Below, piece by piece: positions 13,227 to 25,199 of a stretch of 64,000 bases of DNA. The notes under the pieces are model-generated. The model did no database searches. It was not told the origin of the DNA and saw only the letters and a list, made by a program, of their open reading frames with translations. Origin of the DNA: Pohlia nutans (taxonomy: Eukaryota > Streptophyta > Bryopsida > Bryales > Mniaceae); contig CM040088.1 of assembly GCA_022496805.1 (NCBI GenBank), positions 6,014,001 to 6,078,000 on the forward strand, written 5' to 3'. Every line of letters begins with the position of its first letter. Position 1 is the stretch's first letter. A program made the translations under genes and the position numbers.

Positions 13227-14182
13227 TGTGCAAAAGTTGTAGTAGAAAATATTAACCCCTAATGCTCCAAGCGACCATTTGCTGGTCGCCACCCTTTTTA
13301 AAGGCTGATCGAGGTCAATTTTTTTTTGGGAATAAATTTAAAATACTTTTCTAATAGGAAATTGAGTTTAGTACTTTCCAACCCAATTTGAATCATGCCA
13401 ATCCAAATTAAACTCCACCTGGGAGAATTTTTCAAAAACAAACATTTTTACATTGTCTAGTGTTACAAAATTTACTATTTGGAGAAAGTGATGTTATTTT
13501 TTTCATAAATTCTTTTGCTTTTATTGCATCTATAATGAAAAAAACATAGTTCTAAGCAATAGTACCGAATTCTATATTCTCAAAATATAAAATGTAATTT
13601 TGGTGAATGCTTTATGTTGATTGCTTGTAAATTCTTTAAATGAAGATCTAAAGCAATTTTTGAAACTTTGACTGTAAGGATAATTTCCAAACATCATGTT
13701 TTGCATTTTCTTTGCTAAGATAAACTTCATCAAAGCTATGGAAGTCACATTCTTTAATACATCTTAGTTTTGCTTCATACCCCTCAGGCTTTTTGGAGTT
13801 AATTGAACCTAAATTAGAATGTTGTGATGATTGTTTGGAGAAACATAAAGGATATTAAAATATGTAATTTTTATTGAATGATAACTCAAAACATTGATAT
13901 CTTTTTTGAATATGCTTATACCAAATTTGAAGAATTTGTGATTCTTTGTGTGATGCAGTCGGTGTACAGCAGTGTTTTTAATGTCAAACAAACAAAAGAG
14001 AAAAAACTAATTTGTGTGGTTTATGGATATTATATTCAAAAGACAAAATACACCAAGACTACGATTTGGACATGAGAATTTTTAATTTGAACTTATATTA
14101 CTTGTTACTCACATGTGCATGTTCCAATGTATTTTGTACTGTTTATATTTCTAACACAAGCAGCTACGCTATGACGAGCTCT

Positions 14183-14234
14183 AACCGGAATAGAATAGGT
14201 GAAGGACAAACCGGAATAGAATAGGTGAAGGACG
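14183..14234. repeat. 26-bp tandem duplication
   Basis: Two head-to-tail copies of a 26-bp unit built on CCGGAATAGAATAGGTGAAG, starting near 14185 and 14211. Noncoding and young-looking. Confidence 0.8.
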
Positions 14235-14546
14235 AGTATGCATTTTCAGTGGTATTTAGCCCAAAAAAAATGAGTGTCCGTGCAACACCTCTTCCCTATG
14301 GTCAGAGCCAATAAAATGAATTTTGATTAGATTTTGATGACATGTCCAAATTCATTTTAGCACTTCCAAACACCGATAATATTTTCACGAACCCGTCAAC
14401 ACAATAAAATTTGCATTTATTTTAGGGACCTTCTGAAAAATCAAAACTGGGCCCCGGAGCCAAGCCGACCATGCCCAGCCCGAGCGCATCCGCATCGTCG
14501 ATCTCCAGATCCAGCGGCACACGCGTGCTCATCTAGAAGCAAGTCG

Positions 14547-16637
14547 GCAGGCAGTGGCCCCCGCACAATCTCAGGGCTGCCCGGATCATCTGCACCGCCG
14601 GATCTCCGATCCGACGGCCCACGCAGTTGAGCCCAAAAACAGACCTAATCCAGTGGGAACGGGGCCTTCTTTATCTCTCTGGCTCTTTGCTCCCCCCTCA
14701 AATGTGTTTCGACGCCCCTGTTGCAATCGGGCCATTCTTGCTGTCTGTCGCTGTAGCCGGACGCAGTGCACAGGCTCCGCATCAGCTTCCTGACCTCCCT
14801 CTCTCCTCCTTCCGGATCGTGTATTGGTGCTGCGCCGTAGCTAGCTCGCAAGAGAAGGTAAGAGAGCGATCCGAGTAGCGCGGGTCAAGATGAGAGAGAT
14901 TTTGCACATCCAGGGAGGGCAGTGCGGCAACCAGATCGGTGCCAAGTTCTGGGAGGTGGTGTGCGAGGAGCATGGCATTGACCCGACGGGTACGTACCAG
15001 GGCGTGTCGGACTTGCAGCTGGAGCGCATCAATGTTTACTACAATGAGGCGAGCGGCGGGCGGTACGTGCCGCGCGCGGTGCTGATGGATCTGGAGCCCG
15101 GGACGATGGACAGCGTTCGGTCGGGTCCTTATGGACAGATCTTCCGGCCGGACAACTTCGTGTTCGGACAGACGGGCGCTGGTAACAACTGGGCGAAGGG
15201 ACACTACACGGAGGGAGCGGAGTTGATCGACTCGGTGTTGGACGTGGTGCGGAAGGAGGCGGAGAGCTGCGACTGCTTGCAAGGTACTTGTGATGGGTAA
15301 CGGTGTAATGAGTAATGGTCCGATGGCTTATGGCGGGAGGGGGTGCAGGTGTTATTGGTTTGTTTTGGGTTTGGGTGGTTTTGGGCAATGTTTATTGGTG
15401 CTGAGACTGTGGTTGGTTGGGGATGGTTGGCAGGGTTTCAGGTGTGCCATAGTTTGGGAGGAGGAACGGGATCCGGGATGGGAACATTGTTGATATCGAA
15501 GATCCGCGAGGAGTACCCGGATAGGATGATGCTGACGTTTTCGGTGTTCCCTTCACCGAAGGTGTCGGACACTGTGGTGGAGCCTTACAATGCGACTTTG
15601 TCGGTGCACCAGCTGGTTGAGAATGCGGACGAGTGCATGGTGTTGGATAACGAGGCGCTATACGACATCTGTTTTAGGACATTGAAGCTGATCACCCCTT
15701 CATGTGAGTGTGGTTGGTTGTGGAGATTTGAATGGTTGACGATGTGATATTTGGAGAGGTTTTGGATGAGTGTGGGGCTGATGTGTTGGGTGGTGGTGGT
15801 GGTTTGGCAGTCGGTGACTTGAACCATTTGATATCTGCGACGATGAGTGGGATCACTTGCTGCCTGCGGTTTCCGGGTCAGCTGAACTCGGATCTGCGGA
15901 AGCTGGCGGTGAACCTGATTCCGTTTCCGCGGCTGCACTTTTTCATGGTGGGGTTCGCGCCGTTGACGTCGCGGGGATCGCAGCAGTACAGGTCGCTGAC
16001 GGTGCCGGAGCTGACGCAGCAGATGTGGGACGCGAAGAACATGATGTGCGCGGCGGACCCGCGGCACGGGCGGTACCTGACGGCGTCGGCGATGTTCCGG
16101 GGGAAGATGTCGACGAAGGAGGTGGACGAGCAGATGATCAACGTGCAGAACAAGAACTCGTCGTACTTCGTGGAGTGGATCCCGAACAACGTGAAGTCGT
16201 CGGTGTGCGACATCCCGCCGACGGGACTGAAGATGTCGTCGACGTTCATCGGGAACTCGACGTCGATCCAGGAGATGTTCCGGCGGGTGTCGGAGCAGTT
16301 CACGGCGATGTTCAGGAGGAAGGCGTTTTTGCATTGGTACACGGGCGAGGGGATGGACGAGATGGAGTTCACGGAGGCGGAGAGCAACATGAACGATTTG
16401 GTGTCGGAGTACCAGCAGTACCAGGACGCGTCGGCGGAGGAGGAAGGCGAGTACGAGGAGGATCTGGAGGAGGCGTAGAGGGTGTAGTAGTGATGGTAGG
16501 AGTGGTTGGGTTGGCGTGTGTTTTGGAGCTGGCTCGTGAAACAGGACGGTGTGTTTCTGGGCTTAGGGTATAATCCCGGGTTTATGTACTTACAAGTGTT
16601 GATATAATATTTGTGTTCAATCCTTTTGTGTATACCC
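14547..16637 (+). repeat. Inverted-repeat arm B (tubulin unit)
   Basis: Mirror of 1003-3093 with no indels and one base difference found (16343). Upstream of 14547 the two copies diverge sharply but remain alignable to about 14465. Downstream of 16637 they are unrelated. Introns are as conserved as exons, which is not expected from selection on the protein alone. Confidence 0.93.
14890..16478 (+). CDS. TUBB: Beta-tubulin, copy B
   Basis: Second beta-tubulin gene, divergently oriented to copy A. Exons 14890-15283, 15434-15703 and 15811-16478, with GT-AG introns of 150 and 107 bp; 443 residues with the same MREI start, GGGTGSG loop and acidic tail as copy A. The protein appears identical to copy A; the one coding difference found is a silent third-position change at 16343. 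Upstream the copies are identical back to 14547. The insertion site occupied by a MITE in copy A is empty here, so this promoter is closer to the ancestral state. It encodes a microtubule subunit. The transcript end is not marked by a clear polyadenylation signal. Confidence 0.98.
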
Positions 16638-17727
16638 TCTTTAGGAGCTCCTTCGGAGTTCAGTTTTGTGCATGTTTCGGATTGTCGGTTGCGTTTTCGT
16701 ACTGTTTAGTGTGTGCAGGATCAAAAATCTTATTGGAGTTTCGTATGGTCTTAGTGGTTCTCATTTTTTAAGTTGATTATTGTCTCCTTTATTTGAGTAC
16801 TTTATTTTCGTTATATTCTGTTGCGTCTTACTTATGTTTTTTTCGTTCGAGGTAATTGCGTCTGTCTTTGGATTAGTATATGTTCATCTTTTGTCTTTAC
16901 TGACAATGGTGTCTGTCTTTGCACCATTGTCTGATTTGTGGTTCTGTTTCTGTAGCTTATGTGTCACGACAGCGACTGGTTTCGTTCGATTTCCCATTTT
17001 GTTTCCCAGCACATGTTTTAGGCTGCGAGGGTATGTGCGTTTGTTGTCAATGTCAAATAGGTTTCTCTTTATTTCTTCACTCCTTCGCCTCTGCAAGTTT
17101 TGAACCCTTCTTTTATTTCAATTTTTGAACCAGGAAGTTTTCATTAGATTGACCTTGAATCAATGGTGAACTAAATTTAAAATTAGATATCTGAAACTCA
17201 CCTCAATATATTTTGAGTTATAAGATCTCAATATTCTTGAGCCAGGCAGAAGCATAGCTTTGCCTCAAGGAAAATCCAGGTACTTGGAATGCAGTATCTG
17301 ACTTCTCAAAAGAGCAATCGCCACTCAGGAACAGCCCATTAGCTTACTGTTAGACGGGGCTGATATTTCCATATGAGTCCCGTCCTTGCATCCTACAATT
17401 TGAGGTTCTCACGCCACTCTCCCCATCTTTATCACGCCATAGGACCGCCCTCCAAATGAATTTGACATGAAAAGGTCAACGGATAAGAGATTTGGACATA
17501 ATTGTGGAGCTCGAGGGTGTTTGAAAAGACACTCTCGTTCCTACATCCTAATGTGACGGGGCTCAGGTTTGAAGTGGTCGGGCTGCTTTTGTGTGTTGGC
17601 TTATTTGCGGTGTGGCATGAGTAGGGTTGGAGTTGTGCCACATGCACATACCGAGAGACATAAAAGATGAGTTTTTTTTTTGAGCTTTACATTCTTGGGT
17701 CTTCACCAGTCTTTGGAGACCGGTACT

Positions 17728-17939
17728 CTAAATAGTGTATTTAGTGTGAGATACACTAATTTACATAAACATGTTGTAAGTTTTTACTGTTGACCAATTT
17801 TTTTACCCTCTATATTGGTCAAGATGGGGATCTTTCAATAGTATTGGAATCAATGTCTTTGGTAAATTTTTTTGTCGAGAGTAAAAATCTATAACATTTT
17901 CAAATCTTATAATTATCTCACACTAAATACACTATTTAG
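17728..17939. mobile_element. MITE with 26-bp perfect TIRs
   Basis: The sequence at 17728-17753 (starting CTAAATAGTGTATTTAG) is the exact reverse complement of 17914-17939. The outer flanks GGTACT and AGTACA are weakly inverted too, so the element may extend a few bases further. About 210 bp, noncoding; target duplication not resolved. Confidence 0.7.
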
Positions 17940-18610
17940 TGTAGTACACTGCTGTAGAATGTAATGATAACAATTGTGTGTAGAGTACAGTAGATGGACG
18001 AAGTGCCGTTGGGCAGGTTGGTACTTCATTTTGTCCTACATTATTGATTATTGCAGATATTATTGGTGTGGATACTCTGAATGAGCTGTTCAGTTCTGTG
18101 ACCATTTTATTGGCTGGGACCATTTCAGTGCTATGACCATTTATATTAGCACATGTTTACGATTTTGCTGCTCTGAAATGAATCTTGCACAAGAGACTCG
18201 AATCTTGGACTATGTAGGAGCAGTTAACTATATACTGTAACTTTAAAGGATCAATTTGCCATCTGTGGTAGAGATGGTCTGCCGATTGACTGTTTAATTT
18301 CATCTGGTGAGAAAGATCTTTGTATCCCTGAGAAGTGGACGCAAGGCTCTTTAGCCCTTGCAAGGGTTCACCCTTTTGCTCTCACTGCATGAAAGATAAA
18401 AAATTCAAAACATGTGATTTTTGAAGCGGGGCTGCTATGGACTTCCAACTCTCCACCATCATTCTTTAACTATAGAATTATGGGGGCATGTCCAGTATTC
18501 TAAAATCCGCTACAACGAGTCTCGTGCAACGATTTTTATTCCTAGGTACAACTTACAAGGGTTAAAGAACCTAATGGAGAGTACATTTTTCTTTGCAAAT
18601 GTTGTGGGCA

Positions 18611-18865
18611 AAGGCCTTATTCGTTAAATTGAGACAAAATGGTCATTTTGAGACTTCAACCCTAAAACAATTATAGTCATTTATCGTCGAGTCGACGATA
18701 AGATGAGATTGTAACCTTTGGGCAATCAAAGGTTTTTATATATATTAATATATTAAAGTCTCAAATTACCGAATAGTCGCAAACCTGAACAGTTATAATG
18801 GTTTATCCTCGAGTCGACGATAAAATTGAGACTACACTTTGTCTCAATTTAACGAATAAGGCCTT
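18611..18865. mobile_element. MITE with 28-bp perfect TIRs and GGCA duplication
   Basis: A 255-bp element. 18611-18638 (AAGGCCTTATTCGTTAAATT...) is the perfect reverse complement of 18838-18865. It is flanked on both sides by GGCA (18607-18610 and 18866-18869), a likely 4-bp target duplication. It contains two internal palindromic motifs built on GTCGAGTCGAC and CTCGAGTCGAC. No coding capacity. The perfect ends suggest recent activity. Confidence 0.8.
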
Positions 18866-20259
18866 GGCAAGGTAATTTCAATAAGTTTTTCTTTCGGTTG
18901 TATATAAGTTTGAATTAAAGTACAATGTCTAACTTATTAAAAACAAAATGGATTTGTATAAAATCATGTATAGGATTTAGTTTTAATACATTAAAGAAAG
19001 TATTTATAAGGAAGAAGTAATAGCAAGATGTAAAAGATGATGCAAATTTTAGTTTAGCTCACACTAATTGTGCTTTAAAGGTGTAGTGTAAGTATCAAAT
19101 TAGGTTAACTTAGTCATGCATGGATTTAATTGAAGTACGGAGTTTCCATCCTAATTTTTACAAAATATGATGGCACCAATATTTTTGAAAAAGTTGAACT
19201 AGAGTTTTGCGATGATGTGAACAACTTTTGAAGATATAAGGTGGAGTGACCTATAAGTGCCAAAACCCCTATTTAGGTCTTGTAGGTGCCCTCAACAATT
19301 GCCACCCAAGAAATCTTATATCAACCACTTTTAATAATCCTCAAGGAATTTAAACTTACCACTTGTCATTCAATGGGAGCCTTCTACAAGTATGCAGAGT
19401 TGGAGCGTTTAGGATGCAATTTATGATAATTTTTGTGTTGGAAAAACCCCTCCTACATGTCACAAGTGGGTATGACTATTTTTTCACTTTCAAAATTCAT
19501 ATAGATTACATTCAATTGAGATTCTTGATTTTTGATTTTTTGATTTTTCACTATTGTTCAATATTCTTGTCCCTCTATCATCCATAAATAGTTCCAATTA
19601 GATTTTCAAAAATTTCCAAGCTCAACCACTTAAATGGGTATTTTATTGTATGTTTATATCTTTTTAGTATATAAAATAAATTTATAATTTACAACACATT
19701 AACAAAAGATTTAGAGATCTAATTATACCATGTTGATGCTATTAGATTTTAAACCTATCACACCAAGATTCATTTATTAAAAGTAGAAAATTTATTTTTG
19801 ATGAATTTTCCCCAAAATTTTCAAAGTTAATGATACAAATAATTTGAAATCATCATGCTTAACATTGTTTCTAAATTAGAAATCAACCTCAAAGTAGTAA
19901 TAAAAATAATATATTATAGCACATTCAAGAAGTTATAAAAGTCATATATCATACTCCTCCGTCCTATAATAGATGATTCTTTTTAGAGAAAAAAAATTGT
20001 CCCAAATTACTTCATGCAAATCATTTATTCACTTTGAAGTCGTTTTTTAGATTCTAACAAAGAAAAATTACAAGACAAGTGCACAGGAAGTGGTTTTTTT
20101 TTTTAAAAATCAGTAAAGCTTGTCTTTACTCGTGTGTGGATCACAAACAATATGAGCTACAATAACTAAAATCATTGCTAGCATAAGTTTGTTGCGTTAG
20201 AGAACACATTGCAATGAACATCACCATGTTGCCACATGCCACACATACCATGTGTAATA

Positions 20260-20339
20260 CTCCCTTTGTCCCATAAAGGACCATGAAAACTACTCTAGTG
20301 CAGAGTAGTTTTCATGGTCATTTTATGGGACAAAGGGAG
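20260..20339. mobile_element. 80-bp Stowaway-type hairpin MITE
   Basis: A nearly perfect hairpin beginning CTCCCTTTGTCCCATAAA and ending with its complement, with a loop around AGTGC near 20300. TA duplications flank it (20258-20259 and 20340-20341). The CTCCCTNNGTCCCA terminus and TA target are diagnostic of Stowaway MITEs. Confidence 0.85.
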
Positions 20340-20448
20340 TAGTATGATATTGCTTCGACAGACAACTACTCCGAAATAGAAACTTATTTGGAGATTTGAT
20401 GAAATCATTTTAGTTTGCTTAATTTTTTGATTTTTTTTAGAAGCATCA

Positions 20449-20623
20449 CACAGGGAGATAAATACAAGATTCCCACATGGGAAACGAGGACTAATTTCCC
20501 ACAATTGTAACTTTCCCAGATCAAAAATACACTACAATCATCCCAAGAGAGTTACAATTGTGGGAATTTTGTCCCACTTCCCATATGAAATCCCATGTGG
20601 GAATGTCATTATTTCTCCCTGTG
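20449..20623. mobile_element. 175-bp TIR element with TCA duplication
   Basis: Inverted ends CACAGGGAGATAAATA (left) and TATTTCTCCCTGTG (right), with further inverted pairs inside (TTCCCACAATTGTAACT and AGTTACAATTGTGGGAA). TCA flanks both sides (20446-20448 and 20624-20626). CAC-type ends with a 3-bp duplication suggest a CACTA-like or Harbinger-like MITE; the class is not settled. Confidence 0.7.
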
Positions 20624-21395
20624 TCACCTATAAGTATGGGACAGAGGGAGTAGTAGAGTTTTGACGCTTCGCGACCGTGAAAGTGGTTTTCCGGTCAATA
20701 TTCAACCCGCTTATGCCCGTGCATATGAGACGACTCCGTTCAGTTGTGATACTTATGAACCTGGAAAATGAGTACGTAGGTGTTTGAACTCATTTGATGC
20801 ATGTCGGAAGATGTTTTGTAACCGAAAGCTTTACGAAGGGTGGAAATTTTGGGAATAGTTCCAGCACCGATTTGTGCTGGAATTATTCTGAGGATACGTC
20901 GACGGAATGCAGCCGAAAAAATTATCGTCTGAGTTTGGTACTAGCGGGATTACTCTACCACTATCTGCCTCATACTCTTGAAATTATTTCTAAATGCGTA
21001 ATATTTCCAACAGATTAACATCTTTCTTGTTAGCTGCGTTTTATCCATTTTCAAACACGAGCAGAAGCAAATATCAGATGGTCTTGCGAATGAACCAGTT
21101 CTTCCCACCGGAGCACGTTTTCACGAGAGCTCTGCTGTCGCTGCCACATTGCGGTCGCTCATTGGTTCATATTCATTATGCAAGCCTCCCTTCACACAGC
21201 AGACAATTCGACTATTCTGCTTCATAGCTCGTACTGCAGCGAAATTTCTTTTGAGCTGGAATCAGATGTGTCATTGTGAGGACACTGATGTGAGCTTCAC
21301 AACCTGAAAGATATTCTGAAGAATTTGAACATATTGTGGCTAAGCACCATACATAGCACCATGCATATAGCTCACGAAAGAGAATTGAATTTTAA

Positions 21396-24051
21396 TTATA
21401 ATGTCTTCATTCGCTTTATCGGCATCTCTCGGTCTATCCAACAACCAGGATAAGGCAATATCAGATGACCATATTATGGTTATTACCTCGTTGCCTGTTC
21501 CTTCGAATAGGTCTGCGGATGACACCGTCTGTGCACCTAAGTCGATTGTGCGTTTTGGAACGTGTATTACAGGCGGGGTAGGAATCATCTGCGGACGTCG
21601 CAATGAAAACAGTGAAATTTTAGCTCAGGAAAGTGTGGAGGCTTAAAAATTAGATCAGAATCAATGACTTGCTTACCTCGCAACAAGAAAGCAAGTCCAG
21701 CGTCGAGATCATAGTCAGACAACTCATCCAGATCAACCACTTCGGGCACTGAAATTGAAAGATCCTGTTGACAAACGAGGGAGGTCTTAGTTGTGTGCAA
21801 TGCCTTCTGGAATCTTAATACACTACTAAGATCGGCCCATTGAATTGCAGTACCCAGTTTAAAGACAGATGTTAAGTACCTGTCCGAGGTAGCTGTTTAC
21901 CAGAGAATGTTTTGCATTAGTTTCCGTGACGTCCATCTGGATGTGTGATAGTTGATTTGGGAACTGATGATGTACCTCTTCAATTGGTACTGGTTGCTTC
22001 ATCGCTTGAAGTTCAGCTATTAAATCTCTTTTGAAATCCGCTAGTTCCTTACAGTATGACTCAGCCATGAGCTTGAAACTGGTCGTAAGATTTTCCTTGT
22101 TGGAAGCGTCTCCTTCGGCAACTTGCTGAGCCTGTAATAGATCGAAGGATAGAAAACGTCTACAATTTTATTTGGTATAATTTTTCAAGTTTTCATCACC
22201 AGAAATTGAATACTTAAATTTTTTACCGAAGTTTGACACATATATAGGAAGTTGCTGAAAAATATAATTTTACCGGTACCTTGAGATTTCTAAAATCGTG
22301 CAGAACAGCTTCCTCTGCGGCTTTAATGGCTGTTAGCATACTGCTGTTCGCAGTCTCTTCTTCTTTGAGCTGACATACGGGCATGGAAATGTCAAGCGAG
22401 ATTGAAATGATCCTCTGCTATATCCAGTGAGAAGTGGAAATTCCTTTTATCAATATCCTTTATCTAAAATCCTCCGTGACATAGTGTGAATTCTAATGCG
22501 CCGTATTTAAAACTGGAGAAAATGCAGTGGTTATGGTCATAAATGCAATGGTTATGAAAGCCTCATTTCCAAGAAGTGAGATCTGACCAGTTTGTGGAGT
22601 GCGTTTTGCTGAAGCGAAAATTTTGACCTGTTGTCTCTACCTGCCAGGGAATTATACGTCAGGTTTCTATTACTCTACAGTAAACGTAAGAAATATTTTG
22701 TGCGTTGATTGACAAGTGTTGAAGTATGTAGCCAGCTTCCAAGTTCATGCGCTTCGATAGTGTCTTCATTACATTAGGTGAATTGTCAAAAGAGTAGCGA
22801 TCTTCTTACTTTCGAAGCATGTTTCTTCAAGAAATGTCTTGATCTGCTGATAATCGTCACAAATTCTTCGAAGAAGAGCTGTCTGTTCTTCTCTCAGTTT
22901 CTCCAAGCTACCTAGTCTTTTCTCCAGCTCCTCAGAGACATTACCTGACAAAAAGAAAATCAATGATGAATTCAACAAACGTCTTCAGTGTATAAGAGGG
23001 AGAGAAATTATGAGAAACAGAGAAGTGCACATAAAATGCCGAGAATAAGTGCAACAAGCAGGTAACTGAAAATTTGCCGGAAAGTGACATACACTGTGGC
23101 CATGGACGAGGTGTGCCGTTCTGAGGTCCAGCTAAACAAAGCGGAGCGCTTGTGCAAGTTGAACTTCCTGGCGTCGAACCTCCACCGACATTTCCAGACA
23201 CGTTTCGACGGTGAAGACTTGACGTCAATCCAGCAAAATAAGGAGAAGGAGGCTTTGGCTGACTGAGCGATATCTCTTTATCTTGGAAGCCTTTTCTCCA
23301 CTACATTCGTGACAAATTGATTTAACATAATTGGACTTGAATCGAATAAATCACAATCAAATGATCCGAGAAGTAAAGAAATCACAATCAAAATTGCTCA
23401 TAAACTAAAAATCACATCCGAAACTGCTGAAGATTAAGGAGAACATGTTTTTCGTGTAACTAAATGACCAAGGAATCAATCCTGCAGTCAAGAGTCACTC
23501 ACTTGTTCGCAACCGTAATCCTCTGGCTGTGAATCTTGTGAGAATCGCTGCGTACTTTGCGATTGCGTAAGCCATGTTTGCGAAAGAGATCGCTGATTCT
23601 GTGAGGAATACGGATTGCAAGAGCGCGACCCTTGCTGTAAGCCGTACTCCAACTGTGCATCCGATCTTGCTTTTTCGATCGGCGTCCGTGCGATTTCACG
23701 CCTTCATAGGACCAGAGAGACAGAGCGATTTGTAATAAATTAGTCCACACGCTCATGACATAGATAAGAAAGCAAGTGTAAAAATATACAGTACAATTGA
23801 ACAAGAACTAAATTATATTATGCGCTGCACGTACAGCACTTGTTCAATCGTGTTCCATGAATTCACTGTAATTTAATTCAAGATGTGTGCTGAAACTAGG
23901 AAGAAAAATCGAAGCGCTATGAACGTATGATCAATTGTTGAGAGGACAATGTCACGAACCCTGGGACGAGCGGGAGACGAGCAAATGGCGACCGAGCAGT
24001 GTGGCTTTGAGGGCCAGGCCTGCTGTCTAAGCTCAGGCTGCGCTTCTTCAT
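21396..24051 (-). CDS. PRD3/PAIR1-like (Mer2/IHO1-type) meiotic protein
   Basis: Likely homologue of plant PRD3/PAIR1, needed for meiotic double-strand-break formation and thought to act at the chromosome axis. Exons by splice signals and phase: 24051-23960, 23701-23503, 23258-23093, 22944-22810, 22369-22280, 22131-21880, 21764-21677, 21588-21487, 21433-21396; stop TAA 21396-21398. One junction (22810 to 22369) does not keep phase, so a small extra exon is likely (candidate 22608-22588). About 390 residues. Visible: a Gln/Ser-rich N-terminal part with many SQ/TQ sites (SLSQTWLTQSQSTQRFSQ), a coiled coil starting SEELEKRLGSLEKLREEQ, and an acidic C-terminal motif VVDLDELSDYDLDAGLAFLL before a basic tail. 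SEELE(K/Q)R and the acidic C-terminal motif resemble Arabidopsis PRD3 as I remember it. The start ATG follows no obvious upstream signal, and a TTAA MITE lies 340 bp upstream. It could be another coiled-coil nuclear protein. Confidence 0.5.
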
Positions 24052-24389
24052 GATGAAATCCGAGCTCTGTCGTCAGCAGAGTGTGGCTATGGCGTGTTCA
24101 AGTTTGTTCAATTTCTCCTTGTGACGACGACGCTCCCAATGGGAAACGCTCCCATGTTCCCAGTTCCTCACGTTCCCTGTTCCTCACGAGAACTAACTTT
24201 TCATTCATTTTAGGTAGCCAAACCTATCCTAAAAGTTTCAAAAAACACAATAGGGTTTCACAATGCTTCGCACAGAGGCCGACATTATATAAAATGTTTT
24301 TCACAAGCAATTCCTACATGATCTCTACAAAGGCTAATGTTATATGAAATGTTCCTCACGAGCAATTCCTACATAATTTTCCCCATTAA

Positions 24390-25189
24390 CCCTTTAGTGC
24401 CCAGGTAATCGCTAAGTGGTCACTAGATCATTATAAAATGAAATGCTGTAAAATTTGTGAACCATCTCAGTCCGGTGTCTGAAGTTCTAATGTGTAACTT
24501 TTGATTCTATAAATGATGCAAAAAGAAAATTTGGAATTTGACTTTCTTAGCTATCCAAATACCTATGTACAAAACACCAAAATACTACAAATACCTCAAA
24601 ATATAGCAAATACTTACAAATACAACACATGTACTATGTGGTATTTCTTGTGTTTGGAAGTTTATTATCTTGTATTTCTTTTTTGAATTGTGTTCTCTTG
24701 TTCATGTTCCATTAGTGTATGTAGTCTGATCTTGATCAATGTACCAACTCCTTTCTTATTTTAACGTATAAATTTTGTCCTAAACCGTACATGGATAAGT
24801 CACTCTCACTTATAAAATTCACATTAATTATGTATGAGTCCGTTCTTGACATGAAAGATTGCAATGGAGAGGTGTTGACATAGGGCATTGTCGAACCGCG
24901 TCACTTTCATTTTTGAAAATTTAACCCAAATTCTATTTAACTTTGAAGTCACACACCCCCCAAAATCTCATTTTTGAGTATGCATTATATGGTTCAAAGA
25001 CATACTATAATCTTCCAATCCAACGGTCCGATCTTACCAATATTTAACCAACACTTGTTTCATTAAGCTATGCTTACATTTATACGGTTGAATACTATTA
25101 ATGGCATCCCTAATTTCAACAGAGAAAGTTTTAAAAAAAATCACCCAAAAAACTATGGTTTTTCCAAAACCACCTTGGGCACTAAAGGG
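24390..25189. mobile_element. TTAA-flanked TIR MITE, family T2
   Basis: An 800-bp element between TTAA (24386-24389) and TTAA (25190-25193). The ends CCCTTTAGTGCCCA and its reverse complement TGGGCACTAAAGGG are perfect 14-bp inverted repeats. No open frame of note. TTAA target and CCC termini match piggyBac conventions; Sola3 also uses TTAA. It lies between the PRD3-like and MOK genes. Confidence 0.8.
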
Positions 25190-25199
25190 TTAAAGAGAA

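Larger units (their letters stand above)
3516..14464. other. Gene-free spacer between the tubulin arms
   Basis: AT-rich spacer without a supportable intact gene. It holds the TTAA-flanked MITE (4705-5283), a pyrimidine-rich tract near 6250-6320, a tandem duplication (6924-7380), a TIR element (9670-10410), a hAT transposase fossil (13107-13226) and a short tandem duplication (14183-14234). The remaining sequence shows only short open frames with no recognisable domain. Confidence 0.6.
19954..20650. mobile_element. Stowaway-like element hosting nested MITEs
   Basis: Ends CTCCTCCGTCC (left) and, reversed, CTCCCTCTGTCCCATA (right) resemble Stowaway (Tc1/mariner-type) MITE termini, with TA on both sides (19952-19953 and 20651-20652). 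The roughly 700-bp length is explained partly by two complete smaller elements inside (20260-20339 and 20449-20623). Confidence 0.6.
16638..21395. other. Gene-free region with MITEs
   Basis: Between tubulin copy B and the PRD3-like gene I see no supportable gene. The region contains MITEs at 17728-17939, 18611-18865 and 19954-20650, the last with two further hairpin elements inside. Open frames near 16780-17103 are T-rich and hydrophobic without motif support. Confidence 0.6.

Noticed and set aside
16780..17103. Hydrophobic 107-codon frame downstream of tubulin copy B
   Set aside because: T-rich DNA readily gives Phe/Leu/Val-rich frames; no motif or coding signal was seen.
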